Counted from the stretch's first letter, positions 9,368 to 18,027 are shown. The stretch: 64,000 nt of DNA from Cutibacterium modestum (GCF_008326345.1 NZ_BJEN01000001.1:806001-870000); one strand, 5' to 3'. Program-made: numbers and translations. Notes: generated by a model from the letters alone, not told the origin.

Positions 9368-9527
9368 CGTCAGGTGGTCTTCGGGCTCGACCTCGTCTCC
9401 ATTCCCAACGCCTTCCCAGCGCCGGTGGCACCAGTGGTTCGGCCGGGGCGGATCAGTCATACCGCTGCGCGTCAGCTCCGGCTTCTCACCGGATTCCAGC
9501 GCTGGTGTGGCCACCAGCAACCTGACG
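9368..9527 (-). promoter_or_regulatory. Cobalamin riboswitch controlling the btuF-btuC-btuD-[2Fe-2S] operon
   Basis: Read on the minus strand, the leader closes with a perfect 8-bp P1 helix: CGTCAGGT at 9527-9520 and ACCTGACG at 9375-9368. Inside are the conserved blocks in order: GGAATCCGGTGAGAAGCCGG, then a CCGCCCCGG-type segment, a CCACTGG B12-box-like segment (consensus GCCACTG), GCTGGGAAGGCG, and GAGCCCGAAGACC before the closing strand. This order is diagnostic of the cobalamin class. The 3' edge lies about 50 bases from the btuF start, leaving a short expression platform. Known members repress uptake genes when adenosylcobalamin is plentiful. Confidence 0.92.
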
Positions 9528-9813
9528 CGAGGATGTTAGCACTCCATTCGTATACCAATGTTCTAGGGCTTCTTTACACACCAAGCCTCACCGTCGAGAT
9601 CCACCCATTACAGTCCGTCAAGGTCGGCACTGTTCGTTCCTGCCAATACCGTCAGAATTCGGAGGGGTAACGTCATCATCAGCGTTTTTGACAGGAATGG
9701 ACAGTATCAACGACACTTCTGCCCTCAAATCGAAACAGCGGCCTTTACGACGGCACGACAACGGCACAGGACCCAGTCAGCCCAGACAAATCCCCTAGTC
9801 AGATCGGAAATAT

Positions 9814-10200
9814 AGGGACGAGCCATCCTGTAAGCCGGGTTCTGTAGCCCTCCGGGCCGGTGACCATCCATCTGTGAACACCATTGCTGGTGTCCTCCAG
9901 CCTTTCGGCTGCGCGGCCTACCCGAACGCTCGGGCGAGCGACCCTCAAACACGTCCGCGACCTCACGATCTTCTTGGCCTTGCTCCAGGTGGGGTTTGCC
10001 ATGCCGTCACCGTCACCGATGACGCGGTGGGCTCTTACCCCGCCGTTTCACCCTCACCGATCCGAAGACCGGCAGTTTGTTTTCTGTGGCACTTTCCCGC
10101 GGGTCACCCCGGGTGGGCGTTACCCACCACCCTGCTCTATGGAGCCCGGACTTTCCTCGACAACTCGCCGCTGCCGCGATCACCCGGATGGCTCGTCCGA
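9814..10200 (-). ncRNA. rnpB: RNase P RNA, bacterial type A
   Basis: The catalytic RNA that trims 5' leaders from pre-tRNAs. On the minus strand the 5' end reads GGACGAGCCATCC and the 3' end GGATGGCTCGTCC, forming a perfect 13-bp P1 helix. The universally conserved segments are present: GAGGAAAGTCCGGGCTCC just after P1/P2, ACAGAAAACAAACTGCC in the middle, and ACAGAACCCGGCTTACAG before the 3' P1 strand. Length is about 385 nt, normal for high-GC Gram-positives. It lies 54 bases downstream of the zinc-ribbon gene, on the same strand, with its own promoter. Confidence 0.96.
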
Positions 10201-10206
10201 CAGTCA

Positions 10207-10212
10207 ATTCTA
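10207..10212 (-). promoter_or_regulatory. -10 box of rnpB
   Basis: TAGAAT on the minus strand lies 6-8 bases before the predicted RNase P RNA 5' end at about 10199. Because that 5' end is fixed independently by the P1 helix, this promoter calibrates the 6-7 nt spacing seen at the leaderless genes in the window. Confidence 0.65.
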
Positions 10213-10253
10213 CGGATATCCCGGCATCACCGCCACACGGTGACGAAGAGGTC

Positions 10254-10991
10254 TCAGATTGACTCTCCGGTACGCACTAGGATGCGATTGCATTCCTCGC
10301 ATCGCACCACCTCATCGTCAGCAGCTGTCTCGTATCTGCGCAGGTCAGCAGCATTGGCGGCGATACCGCATCCCTCACACACCCCATGCACTAATTTTGT
10401 GCACCCCAAGCCGGTGCGCTCGCGCAGTAGCTCATACAGCTTCAAGAGTTCAGCTGGGATGCCTCCCGCTTGGGTCTGGCGCATCCGTCGCAGTTCGCCC
10501 AGCTCGTCGTCAATACCCTTGAGACCGGCGTCGCGGGAGGCCAATACGGTGCGGATGTGTCCGTCGAGTTCGATCCGGCGTCGATCGGCGTCGGCATGGG
10601 CCCGCTCGGCATCCTCAACGGCTTGCATGACGTCAAGTTCGGCGTCCTCTAATCGCGAGATGCGACGTCCGAGGTGCTCAATTTCTTCAGTCAGCCCACG
10701 CAACGCTTTGTGATCGGTAATAGTGCCTGCGTCTACAGTTTTTTGGTTACGCTCCATTCGAGCACGAGCTGGCTCGAGGTCGCCCTCGATACGCTCCTGC
10801 TCCATCTTGGCGTCCGATAAAGCGGTGGACTTAGCGACGACCTCCTCCGCAAGCGTTCGCCGCTGCACTGCGAGATCCTTGAGTGCAGCCAACTCGGGCA
10901 GGGTCTGACGACGATGCTCTACTTGGGCGATCCGCCGGTCAGTCTGAGCAAGGTCCAGAAGCTTCCACTGATCCTGTGCCGCAGCTTTCAC
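10254..10991 (-). CDS. Coiled-coil protein with C-terminal C4 zinc ribbon (Rv2229c/CdsZ-like)
   Basis: A 245-residue protein. Residues 1-170 are a long charged coiled coil beginning DQWKLLDLAQTDRRIAQVEH, and the C-terminus has a C4 zinc ribbon with CxxC pairs CEGCG and CEECN. This is the actinobacterial and helicobacterial zinc-ribbon family, in mycobacteria also located near RNase-related genes. Start GTG 10991 is preceded by a perfect AGGAGG at five-base spacing; the in-frame extension to 11159 has no ribosome site and looks non-coding. The molecular role is not settled for the family. Confidence 0.85.
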   Translation of the reverse strand: MKAAAQDQWKLLDLAQTDRRIAQVEHRRQTLPELAALKDLAVQRRTLAEEVVAKSTALSDAKMEQERIEGDLEPARARMERNQKTVDAGTITDHKALRGLTEEIEHLGRRISRLEDAELDVMQAVEDAERAHADADRRRIELDGHIRTVLASRDAGLKGIDDELGELRRMRQTQAGGIPAELLKLYELLRERTGLGCTKLVHGVCEGCGIAANAADLRRYETAADDEVVRCEECNRILVRTGESI

Positions 10992-11856
10992 GCTTGCCTC
11001 CTGCGTTCCGTGGCCCTGTTGACATGTGAAGTTCAGCCTACCGCCTGTCGACATGACTCTGGGCATGTAGGCAGCCGACCCGACGACAAATTCGAGCTCC
11101 CTAGCCCCGGCGTGAACTTCCAACGGCAACTGTCTCTGCCGACGCCGCCTACTCGGCAACTAACTATCGGGCAATCCCGCTCCAACCTCGTATGGATATG
11201 GACAGCAGTATGTCTACGCTCCTTTTACCGCATACCACCGTACCCCCGCTGCCAATCACATTTGCCGCAACCTCCAGCACCTGTTGGAGAACGCCTTATA
11301 AGCCATCTCAGGAAAACATTCCCATAGCAATATCTGATCCCCCCTGGAACTCCGGCATGTGAAATCGACGCAATTATGAAAGAAAACCCCTCTCTGCACA
11401 GGACACCTCACCAAACTCATAGGAAAGAAACCTACAACGCATCTCAGCTCCCTTCGGAACAATAGACCATCCTAGCTGCTTGTGCAGATGCCACATCCGT
11501 TAAAGCATCTCACAAGATTCAGGTCTCAGTGATACCAACGACGAAGATTTCACCCTCCTTAAGAAAATCAATCTCTATTCGTAAATTTAACGATACAGTC
11601 AATTGCCCCGAGTAGAACAGTTCTTTCGAGTTCTAGTCATAGCTCAACGCGATACTCACACTTATCGGCCTGTCTTTCCGCGGGCTGCCACGGCGAAGTT
11701 GTCATTCAATACCAACCCTATGGATGCTACGCGACGGATACCCGACTGGGCTGGAGCACGTCCGCGCATCCCCATGAAACCCTCTGGGCCCCGAAGCATC
11801 CATGTCATTGAGACCTACACTGGAGGGAACACTCAACAATCAGCGGAGGTCCGAAT
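10992..11856. other. Long intergenic region with an AT-richer core, no convincing gene
   Basis: About 865 bases lie between the divergent zinc-ribbon and aminopeptidase genes. From about 11320 to 11650 the composition is clearly more AT-rich than the surroundings. A short frame near 11196-11240 reads a Tyr/Gly/Gln/Pro-rich stretch (SYGYGQQYVYAPF) without start, ribosome site or length, possibly a relic of a Pro-rich membrane-protein tail. I see no RNA family, no terminator and no repeat. Confidence 0.5.
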
Positions 11857-13353
11857 ATGACCGAGACGAGGCCCACAGAGGTTAACGAGCAACTGAAGCA
11901 GGCGGAAGAGCAGAAGGTCCCGAAGCGTCAGACCCCGTTCTCCAAGGCTTTCGTCGAATTCATTCCGACCGACTGGGCCCCCTACCCCGACGAGTTACCC
12001 GCGCCGCTCAGCTCGGTGCCCTCGGCTACCGCACACCGCGACGCCCTGGCCGCCCGCTTCGACGGTGATCGCCTAGTCATCCCCGCCGGACATCTCATGC
12101 GTCGTAACAACGACTGTGACTACCCTTTCCGTCCCAACACCGCCTTCGCCTACTACTCGGGTTTGGGCACCGACCGGGAGCCCAATGCGGTCCTCGTCGT
12201 CGAGACCACTGCCCAGACTCGCGACGTGCTGTACTTCAAGCCGCGTGCGCCCCGCACCGACCGCGAGTTCTATGCCGACCCGACGTACGGCGAGATGTGG
12301 GTTGGCCAGCGAGAGTCCCTCGACGAGATGGCGGCCATGACGGGGCTTGTCTGTCGTGACATCTCGCAACTTGACGACGCCCTATCAACCGGAGACACCA
12401 CAGTGCGAGTCATTCGCGATGCCGATGAGAATGTCACCGCTACGGTCGACACATTGCGGCCCCGGGGTTGCGAAGATGCCGACGACGAATTCTACGAGTT
12501 TTCTTCGGCCGCCCGCTTCTGCAAGGACGACTGGGAGGTCGAGCAGCTGCGGGATGCCTGCCGTAAGTCCAAGGTAGGCTTCGAGTCCATGATCGCCGAG
12601 ATCCCGGAAGCCGTCCGCAAGGGTCGAGGCGAGCGTTGGATGGAGGGCACTTTCGGACGCGTCGCCCGCCATCTCGGCAATGAGGTCGGCTACGGCTCGA
12701 TCTGCGCTGCGGGCGACCACGCCAACACCCTGCACTGGGTACGTAACGACGGCGATTTGCGCCCCGGCGAACTTATTCTTATCGACGCAGGGATCGAGGT
12801 CGACTCGCTCTACACCGCCGATATAACCCGTACCCTACCTATCTCGGGAACCTTCTCCCCCGCCCAACGTCGCGTCTACCGGGCTGTCCTGGAAGCCCAA
12901 GACGCAGCGGCCGCCGTTGCCAAGGTAGGCCACGACCACGCCGAAATCCACCAAGCAGCAATTCGCGTCATCTGCGAATACCTGCACGAATGGGGGATTC
13001 TACCGGTCAGCGTCGAGGACTCACTGTCCCCTGAAGGTGGCCAGCACCGCCGATGGATGGTTCACGGCACGTCCCACCACCTCGGCCTGGACGTCCACGA
13101 CTGCAACCAGGCACGTCGTCAGGACTACTCCGGCCCGCTCAAGAAGGGCATGTGCGTCTCCGACGAGCCGGGTATCTACTTCAAACAGACCGACCTGCTG
13201 GTCCCCGAAGAGTTTCGCGGCATCGGCGTGCGCATTGAGGACGATCTATGTATCACTGACGGTGAACCCGAGTGGCTATCCAAGGATTGTCCGCGTCAGA
13301 TCGACGACGTCGAAGCATGGATAGCGGACATCTGGGGACGCACATCTCACTGA
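11857..13353 (+). CDS. pepP: Xaa-Pro aminopeptidase (M24B, aminopeptidase P)
   Basis: A 498-residue cytosolic metallopeptidase that removes N-terminal residues preceding proline. An N-terminal creatinase-like domain (residues about 60-230) precedes the pita-bread M24 catalytic domain. The five metal ligands are visible in context: two Asp in LIDAGIEVDSLYTADITRT, His in HGTSHHLGLDVHD, and Glu in DEPGIYF and GVRIEDD. The start has AGCGGAGG seven bases upstream. It is a single-gene unit ending at a bidirectional terminator. Together with the secreted subtilase and several amino-acid transporters it fits peptide catabolism. Confidence 0.93.
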   Translation: MTETRPTEVNEQLKQAEEQKVPKRQTPFSKAFVEFIPTDWAPYPDELPAPLSSVPSATAHRDALAARFDGDRLVIPAGHLMRRNNDCDYPFRPNTAFAYYSGLGTDREPNAVLVVETTAQTRDVLYFKPRAPRTDREFYADPTYGEMWVGQRESLDEMAAMTGLVCRDISQLDDALSTGDTTVRVIRDADENVTATVDTLRPRGCEDADDEFYEFSSAARFCKDDWEVEQLRDACRKSKVGFESMIAEIPEAVRKGRGERWMEGTFGRVARHLGNEVGYGSICAAGDHANTLHWVRNDGDLRPGELILIDAGIEVDSLYTADITRTLPISGTFSPAQRRVYRAVLEAQDAAAAVAKVGHDHAEIHQAAIRVICEYLHEWGILPVSVEDSLSPEGGQHRRWMVHGTSHHLGLDVHDCNQARRQDYSGPLKKGMCVSDEPGIYFKQTDLLVPEEFRGIGVRIEDDLCITDGEPEWLSKDCPRQIDDVEAWIADIWGRTSH

Positions 13354-13365
13354 TCCACTATCGGT

Positions 13366-13402
13366 GCGCAGTGCCCAGGATTCTCAGCCCTTGGCACTGC
13401 GC
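13366..13402. terminator. Bidirectional terminator between pepP and ctaA
   Basis: GCGCAGTGCC at 13366-13375 pairs exactly with GGCACTGCGC at 13393-13402, with a 17-base loop. It lies between convergent genes and overlaps the last codons of ctaA. Confidence 0.65.
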
Positions 13403-14256
13403 ATCGTCGCCGTCATGGTCAAGCAGAGGATGAGCACGGCGGGGATGGCATGCAGAGTTCCCAGGCCGTGGTTGGATTCTTTGACGACGATAAGTACCCC
13501 TGCGACGAGCTCAACGACGATGAGCACAGCGCAGAGAATGTCCCAGCCATTGCGACGCCCCCAGCGAGCCACGAGGAAGACGATCGCGAGCAGCATCCCG
13601 ATTCCAGTAATGACCTGCTGAGCAACCCAGCCGGCGAGAGGTCCGTCCCCGGCACCACGCACAAACATCGCCCAGCCCATGCATCAGGTCAGCGACCCGG
13701 AACCCGCCACCTGCACAGCGAAGAAATGGCCGACGACGAGGAAGACGACAGCTCCAATCCCAAGCTTGGTCCGTCCGTTCCAGATCCACGGCGACCGAGG
13801 CTTACGCGCCACGAAGTAGGCCCGCCACATGGCTCCCATGGAGATAATCGCAGCAAGCAGGTCGAAAGAGGCTTCAATCGAGTTGATCCCCCACTTGATG
13901 GTCATCATGCCGAACACGCCGGACGTCAACGCTCCCAGCAGTGCCACGACCGGGAGGGCGACGAGCAACTTGTCCGCGCGTCGGTAGACCACGCCGGCGA
14001 TAACGCTGGCGACCGCAACCAGCCCCACCGAGGCGGATATGACGCGGTGGATGAACTCGACCCAGGGCTGGGTAGCGTCCAATGGAGTGAGACGACCAAC
14101 GTAGCAACCGGGCCAATTCGGACACGAGGCGGAGGCATCAGTGGCACACACCGTCGACCCCAGCGCCAGGGTGACAGTGATGACGACGGCAGTGACAGCG
14201 AAAAGAACCACCACCCCTCTCGGCACGACGTTCTTGGTTGCGACGGTGTTGGTCAT
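13384..14256 (-). pseudogene. ctaA: Heme A synthase CtaA (COX15 family) interrupted by an in-frame TGA
   Basis: The two parts together make a 289-residue multi-spanning protein of normal length for actinobacterial CtaA, which oxidises heme O to heme A for cytochrome aa3. The first part (190 residues) has PNWPGCYVGRLTP with the periplasmic Cys pair, VEFIHRVISASVGL with the first heme-ligand His, and GHFFAVQVAGSGSLT. A TGA at 13684-13686 follows. Reading resumes in the same frame with TGC and then ATG at 13680 (MGWAMFVRGAGDGPLAGWV), including NHGLGTLHA with a second His pair. A C-to-T change in an Arg codon would explain it. Start 14256 has GAGGAAC upstream. Either the strain lacks heme A, or the TGA is read through or bypassed by restart at the ATG five bases later. 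Confidence 0.82.
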
Positions 14257-14370
14257 AACGTTCCTCGATGGTGCTGGCCGCCGTTAGACGGTACAAGCGT
14301 CGACGGCGTGGACTGTCCGATACTGCCACCACCACCGGGTGCACACACCGGCAGGCCTCTCTAAACAGGA

Positions 14371-14883
14371 TCAGCCCTCGAAAGCCTTCGCCCTCATGAA
14401 CGGCATATCGGATACCATCTCGCGGGCTTGCGCAGCCACCTTGTGCTCAGCGAGCACCTCATAGTGGGTAGCCACGACTTGCTGGACAGAATTGAAGTCA
14501 CGCTCCCCGCCAGTCATCGAGTAGGTAATTGCGGCGGTAATCATGCCAATAACCACACCGACAATGAGTCCGGTCAGCAGCAAAGGGAAAATCGCCTCGC
14601 CTGTGGTGAAGAGCATCATCATAAGGCCAACGAGAAGGCCCATGCCGATTCCTGACACCGCGCCCTGGCCGAGAACCGACCCCCAAGTGCGACGTCCGGT
14701 AACGCGCTCAATTGTCTTGAGGTCAGTCCCGACAATGCAGAGGTTTTCGACCGGAAACTCCTTATCGGACAGCTGGTCGACAACCTTCTGGGCCGTCATG
14801 TAGTCATCGACCACAACGACCGACTGCGGGTACTCCAGATTGAAGATGGCACTCGCCCTGCCCGGGGCTACATTTAGCGTCAC
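14371..14883 (-). CDS. General stress protein 17M-like (YflT) domain, glycine-zipper membrane protein
   Basis: A 170-residue protein. Residues 17-65 match the YflT/GSP17M domain (SVVVVDDYMTAQKVVDQL, then VENLCIVGTDLKTIERVTG). Two Gly-rich hydrophobic segments at about 68-125 (GIGMGLLVGLMMMLF and LLTGLIVGVVIGMITAAI) form a glycine-zipper hairpin likely in the membrane. The GTG start has a strong GAGGAGG six bases upstream. The family is stress-induced in Bacillus; no biochemical activity is known. It is divergent from the MgtE_N/CBS gene. Confidence 0.8.
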   Translation of the reverse strand: MTLNVAPGRASAIFNLEYPQSVVVVDDYMTAQKVVDQLSDKEFPVENLCIVGTDLKTIERVTGRRTWGSVLGQGAVSGIGMGLLVGLMMMLFTTGEAIFPLLLTGLIVGVVIGMITAAITYSMTGGERDFNSVQQVVATHYEVLAEHKVAAQAREMVSDMPFMRAKAFEG

Positions 14884-14972
14884 GGCTTCCTCCTCGATGT
14901 GGTCATTAGTTTACGGGCAGGCAACGACAGTTGCCTGCTCCCGTCCCGCGGCGTCGATGCTTGCTGTCCGGG

Positions 14973-14978
14973 TAGATT
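14973..14978 (+). promoter_or_regulatory. -10 box TAGATT, leaderless start
   Basis: TAGATT ends seven bases before the GTG at 14986, so transcription should begin at the start codon. No ribosome-binding site fits. Confidence 0.6.
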
Positions 14979-14985
14979 ATGCGGG

Positions 14986-16251
14986 GTGAACAGGTCCCAA
15001 TCGGTATTCATCTCCCGGATTCGTGGCCTTCCCGTCATGGATGCCAGTGGCGACCAGGTGGGCAAGGTCAGGGATGTTGTCGTCCAGATGCGTACTCCGG
15101 GGCGTGCCCCGCTGGTACGCGGACTCGTCGTCGAGCTATTCGCCCGTCGACGAATCTTCGTCCCCATGGTCCGAGTCCACGCGATTGACGCAGTTCAAAT
15201 CATGATCTCGGGAACCGTCAACACCCGGGTGTTCTCCCGTAGAGTCTCCGAGACCCTCGTCATTGAGGACCTCTTCGACCGCACCTTCAGCCGCAATGGC
15301 ACACAGGTATGGGTCATGGACGTTTCAATGGCTCCCGTGCGCAGCCGCGAGTGGGAGATTAACGAGGTGGCGCTAGCTGAATCAGGGCGCAGTCGGTTCA
15401 TACGCAAGGCTCCAAGCTATCCGACCATCGTCGACTGGCGCGAAGTTCCCTCCCTTGTGCTCGCGTCCCGCCAGTCTACCGAGAGAACCGTTGCTGAGAT
15501 GCAGGAGATGAAGCCAGCGGACATGGCCCGGGAGCTTCACGACATGAGCCCGCATCGCCGTGCCGAAGTCGCCATGGCTCTGGACGACGACCAGCTCGCA
15601 AACGCCATTGAGGAACTTCCCGAGGATGAGCAGGTCTCCCTCATCACCGTCCTCGATCCCGACCGCGCCGCGGACATCCTCGAAGAGATGGACCCTGACG
15701 ACGCCGCCGACCTCATCAAGGAACTCCCCGATACCACCGCCCACCAGTTGCTAGCACGCATGGAACCCGATGACGCCGACGACGTCCGCTCCCTGATGGC
15801 CTATGACGAGTTCACTGCGGGAGCCATGATGACCCCTGAGCCCGTCGTCGTTGCCGCCGATGACACCGTCGCTGACGCCCTGGCCTTGGTACGTAACGAA
15901 GACATCACACCTGCCGAAGCGTCTATGGTCTTCGTGTGCCGTCCTCCCACTGAAACCCCTACCGGCCGTTATCTGGGAGCAGTGCACGTGCAACGGTTGC
16001 TGCGCGAACCTCCTTCGACGATGGTCTCAGCGATCATCGACTCCGACCTTGAGCCCATGCACACTGGCGCCCCGGTAGGCGCGGTGAGCCGCTACTTCGC
16101 TACCTATAACCTCGTCGTCGTTCCTGTCGTCAACGACGCGAACCAACTGGTTGGGGCGGTGGCCGTAGACGACCTTCTTGATCATCTGTTACCTGCCGAC
16201 TGGCGCGGGGACCAGATGGATGGCGAACTCGTGGAGGTGAACCATGATTGA
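14986..16251 (+). CDS. Soluble MgtE_N/CBS-domain protein with N-terminal PRC-barrel-like region (Rv1232c-like)
   Basis: A 421-residue soluble protein. An N-terminal beta-barrel-like domain (VFISRIRGLPVMDASGDQVG onward) resembles PRC barrels. Residues about 165-290 carry the repeated acidic MgtE_N superhelix (HDMSPHRRAEVAMAL, LPEDEQVSLITVLD, MDPDDAADLIKELP). A CBS pair follows (GAMMTPEPVVVAADDTVADA, then VVPVVNDANQLVGAV). It is thus the Mg2+-sensing cytosolic half of an MgtE channel without the membrane part, probably a regulator of Mg2+ homeostasis or a partner of a separate channel. The stop overlaps the next gene by eight bases. The GTG start is set by the -10 box; an upstream extension to 14899 is unlikely. 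Confidence 0.8.
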   Translation: MNRSQSVFISRIRGLPVMDASGDQVGKVRDVVVQMRTPGRAPLVRGLVVELFARRRIFVPMVRVHAIDAVQIMISGTVNTRVFSRRVSETLVIEDLFDRTFSRNGTQVWVMDVSMAPVRSREWEINEVALAESGRSRFIRKAPSYPTIVDWREVPSLVLASRQSTERTVAEMQEMKPADMARELHDMSPHRRAEVAMALDDDQLANAIEELPEDEQVSLITVLDPDRAADILEEMDPDDAADLIKELPDTTAHQLLARMEPDDADDVRSLMAYDEFTAGAMMTPEPVVVAADDTVADALALVRNEDITPAEASMVFVCRPPTETPTGRYLGAVHVQRLLREPPSTMVSAIIDSDLEPMHTGAPVGAVSRYFATYNLVVVPVVNDANQLVGAVAVDDLLDHLLPADWRGDQMDGELVEVNHD

Positions 16252-16759
16252 CAGCGATCAGCGATTGCATGACGCCGACCGTCTCGATATTCCGGCGCCA
16301 CGCAAGGTCAAACGTCCACGAGTCCAGCTAGACTCCGAGCAGTTCGGACAGTTCGCCGAAGCTACTGCGCGGTTCATGGGCACGGCGAAGTTCCTCGTCT
16401 ATATGACCGTGATCGTGTGCAGCTGGGTCGCCTGGAACCTCGTGGCAATTTACAAGTTGCGCTTCGACCCGTACCCGTTCATCTTGCTCAACTTATTTTT
16501 CTCTACTCAGGCTTCATACTCGGCTCCCCTCATCCTGTTAGCGCAGAACCGTCAGGAGGACCGGGATCGGGTCTCGATGGCTGAAGATCGTCGGGTCGCC
16601 GCTCAATCCCGTGCCGACATGGAGTTCCTAGCCCGGGAGGTCGCATCCATTCGGATGCAGATGGGTGAGTTGGCCACTCGCGACTATTTGCGCTCAGAGC
16701 TACGCGACGAGTTGCGCTCCCTGCTTGAGGAAATCGAGGCTTCGCCCGCTTCCCCCTAA
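16244..16759 (+). CDS. DUF1003 family membrane protein
   Basis: A 171-residue protein with two central transmembrane helices (residues about 46-66 FLVYMTVIVCSWVAWNLVA and 77-99, FILLNLFFSTQASYSAPLIL), followed by the DUF1003 hallmark LLAQNRQEDRDR and a charged coiled-coil tail. The function of the family is unknown. It is translationally coupled to the MgtE_N/CBS gene (ATG inside the upstream coding sequence, eight-base overlap), a pairing also seen in mycobacteria, which suggests a joint ion-homeostasis role. That link is inference. Confidence 0.85.
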   Translation: MIDSDQRLHDADRLDIPAPRKVKRPRVQLDSEQFGQFAEATARFMGTAKFLVYMTVIVCSWVAWNLVAIYKLRFDPYPFILLNLFFSTQASYSAPLILLAQNRQEDRDRVSMAEDRRVAAQSRADMEFLAREVASIRMQMGELATRDYLRSELRDELRSLLEEIEASPASP

Positions 16760-16783
16760 CAGACCCAGTTCGCAATGGGCGAG

Positions 16784-16813
16784 TTGTCGCATCGGGCAAA
16801 CGGTGTGTAGACA
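16784..16813 (+). promoter_or_regulatory. Candidate promoter of mrp
   Basis: TTGTCG at 16784-16789 and TAGACA at 16808-16813 are spaced 18 bases. The -10 ends seven bases before ATG 16821, suggesting another leaderless message. The -10 deviates from TANNNT in its last base. Confidence 0.4.
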
Positions 16814-16820
16814 AGTCAGC

Positions 16821-17981
16821 ATGAGCACCGAGAACCCAGTGATTGAGGCCATTGCCGACGCGTTGTCGCACGTCAATGACCCCGAGATCAAACACCCCAT
16901 CACCGATCTCAACATGGTTGATGAGATCACCGTTGACAAGCAGGGACGGGCTTTCGTCCGCGTCTTGCTGACCGTCGCCGGGTGTCCCCTCAAGACCGAG
17001 CTGCGTGAGCAGGTCACCGAGGCTGTGCGCGGTGTTGACGGGGTCACCAGTGTTTCCGTCGAACTTGGCACTATGACTGACGAACAGCGCGACGCTCTCA
17101 AAGTTCAGCTGCGCGGCGGCGTCGTCGAGCGCGTCATCCCCTTCGCCCAGCCAGGAAACACCACCAAGGTCATCGCGGTCTCCTCGGGTAAAGGTGGCGT
17201 CGGCAAGTCCTCTGTCACCGTTAACCTGGCCCTGGCCCTGGCCCAGCTCGGCCGCGAGGTTGGTCTACTGGACGCCGACATCTACGGCCATTCGGTACCT
17301 GACATGCTCGGTCTGGGCGATGCCCATCCCACTCCCCTCGACGACATGCTGCTTCCGGTGCCGGGGCTTGGCATTAAGTCGATCAGCATCGGCATGATGA
17401 AGCCCAACAAGTCCGACGTCATCGCTTGGCGCGGACCGATCCTCGACCGGGCACTCACCCAGCTGCTGGCCGATGTTCACTGGGGCGACCTTGACTACCT
17501 CCTCATCGACCTTCCGCCTGGCACCGGCGACGTCGCCATGAGTCTAGGTCAGAAACTGCCCAACGCTGAGGTGCTCGTCGTCACTACCCCGCAGCAAGCC
17601 GCATCCGAGGTGGCCGAGCGTGCCGGCACGATGGCTGGAATCATGCAGCAGCGGGTGATGGGCGTCGTGGAGAACATGTCGTGGCTACAGGTCACCGCGC
17701 CAAAATCCCGCGAAACTTTCCGCGTCGATCTGTTCGGCACCGGTGGCGGCCAAAAGGCTGCCGACGCGCTATCAGAGCGTCTGGGTACAAAGATCCCGTT
17801 GCTTGGCCAGATCCCCCTCGATGTCGAACTGCGCAGTGGCGGTGACGACGGCGACCCAATCGTCTTGGCGCACCCGGAGTCCCCGGCAGCTAAGGCAATC
17901 GGCGCTCTCGCGAGCACCATTGATTCGCGTCCGCGTGGATTGGCTGGCATGAATCTTGGAGTTCAGCCGGTCGATCACTGA
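16821..17981 (+). CDS. mrp: Mrp/NBP35-family P-loop ATPase, iron-sulfur cluster carrier
   Basis: A 386-residue cytosolic protein. The N-terminal MIP18/DUF59 domain (residues 5-90, VNDPEIKHPITDLNMV and VAGCPLKTELREQV) is followed by the deviant Walker A SSGKGGVGKS at 121-130, with the signature Lys of the MinD/Mrp class, then LLDADIYGHSVPDMLG and LIDLPPGTGDVAMS. Members scaffold and transfer Fe-S clusters. It lies next to tatB in convergent orientation, as in mycobacteria (Rv1229c/Rv1224 neighbourhood). A frame open upstream to 16665 is not supported by a start site. Confidence 0.92.
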   Translation: MSTENPVIEAIADALSHVNDPEIKHPITDLNMVDEITVDKQGRAFVRVLLTVAGCPLKTELREQVTEAVRGVDGVTSVSVELGTMTDEQRDALKVQLRGGVVERVIPFAQPGNTTKVIAVSSGKGGVGKSSVTVNLALALAQLGREVGLLDADIYGHSVPDMLGLGDAHPTPLDDMLLPVPGLGIKSISIGMMKPNKSDVIAWRGPILDRALTQLLADVHWGDLDYLLIDLPPGTGDVAMSLGQKLPNAEVLVVTTPQQAASEVAERAGTMAGIMQQRVMGVVENMSWLQVTAPKSRETFRVDLFGTGGGQKAADALSERLGTKIPLLGQIPLDVELRSGGDDGDPIVLAHPESPAAKAIGALASTIDSRPRGLAGMNLGVQPVDH

Positions 17982-18027
17982 ATGGACAGTGCCGAGAGAA
18001 TCATTGACTCTCCGTAGCGTAGACGCG

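Noticed and set aside
9323-9520. Minus-strand reading frame upstream of btuF
   Set aside because: It runs entirely through the cobalamin riboswitch; the conserved RNA blocks explain the sequence and the peptide has no family features.
9874-10713. Long plus-strand frame of 279 codons
   Set aside because: It crosses RNase P RNA and the antisense of the zinc-ribbon gene and has a low-complexity Ser/Arg-rich product typical of high-GC antisense frames.
13684-13686. TGA in ctaA as a selenocysteine codon
   Set aside because: The position is not a catalytic Cys in heme A synthases, and no SECIS-like hairpin is evident just after the codon.
13450-14364. 304-codon plus-strand frame opposite ctaA
   Set aside because: The product is a charged His/Asp/Arg-rich antisense translation, while the opposite strand shows clear CtaA motifs on both sides of the TGA.
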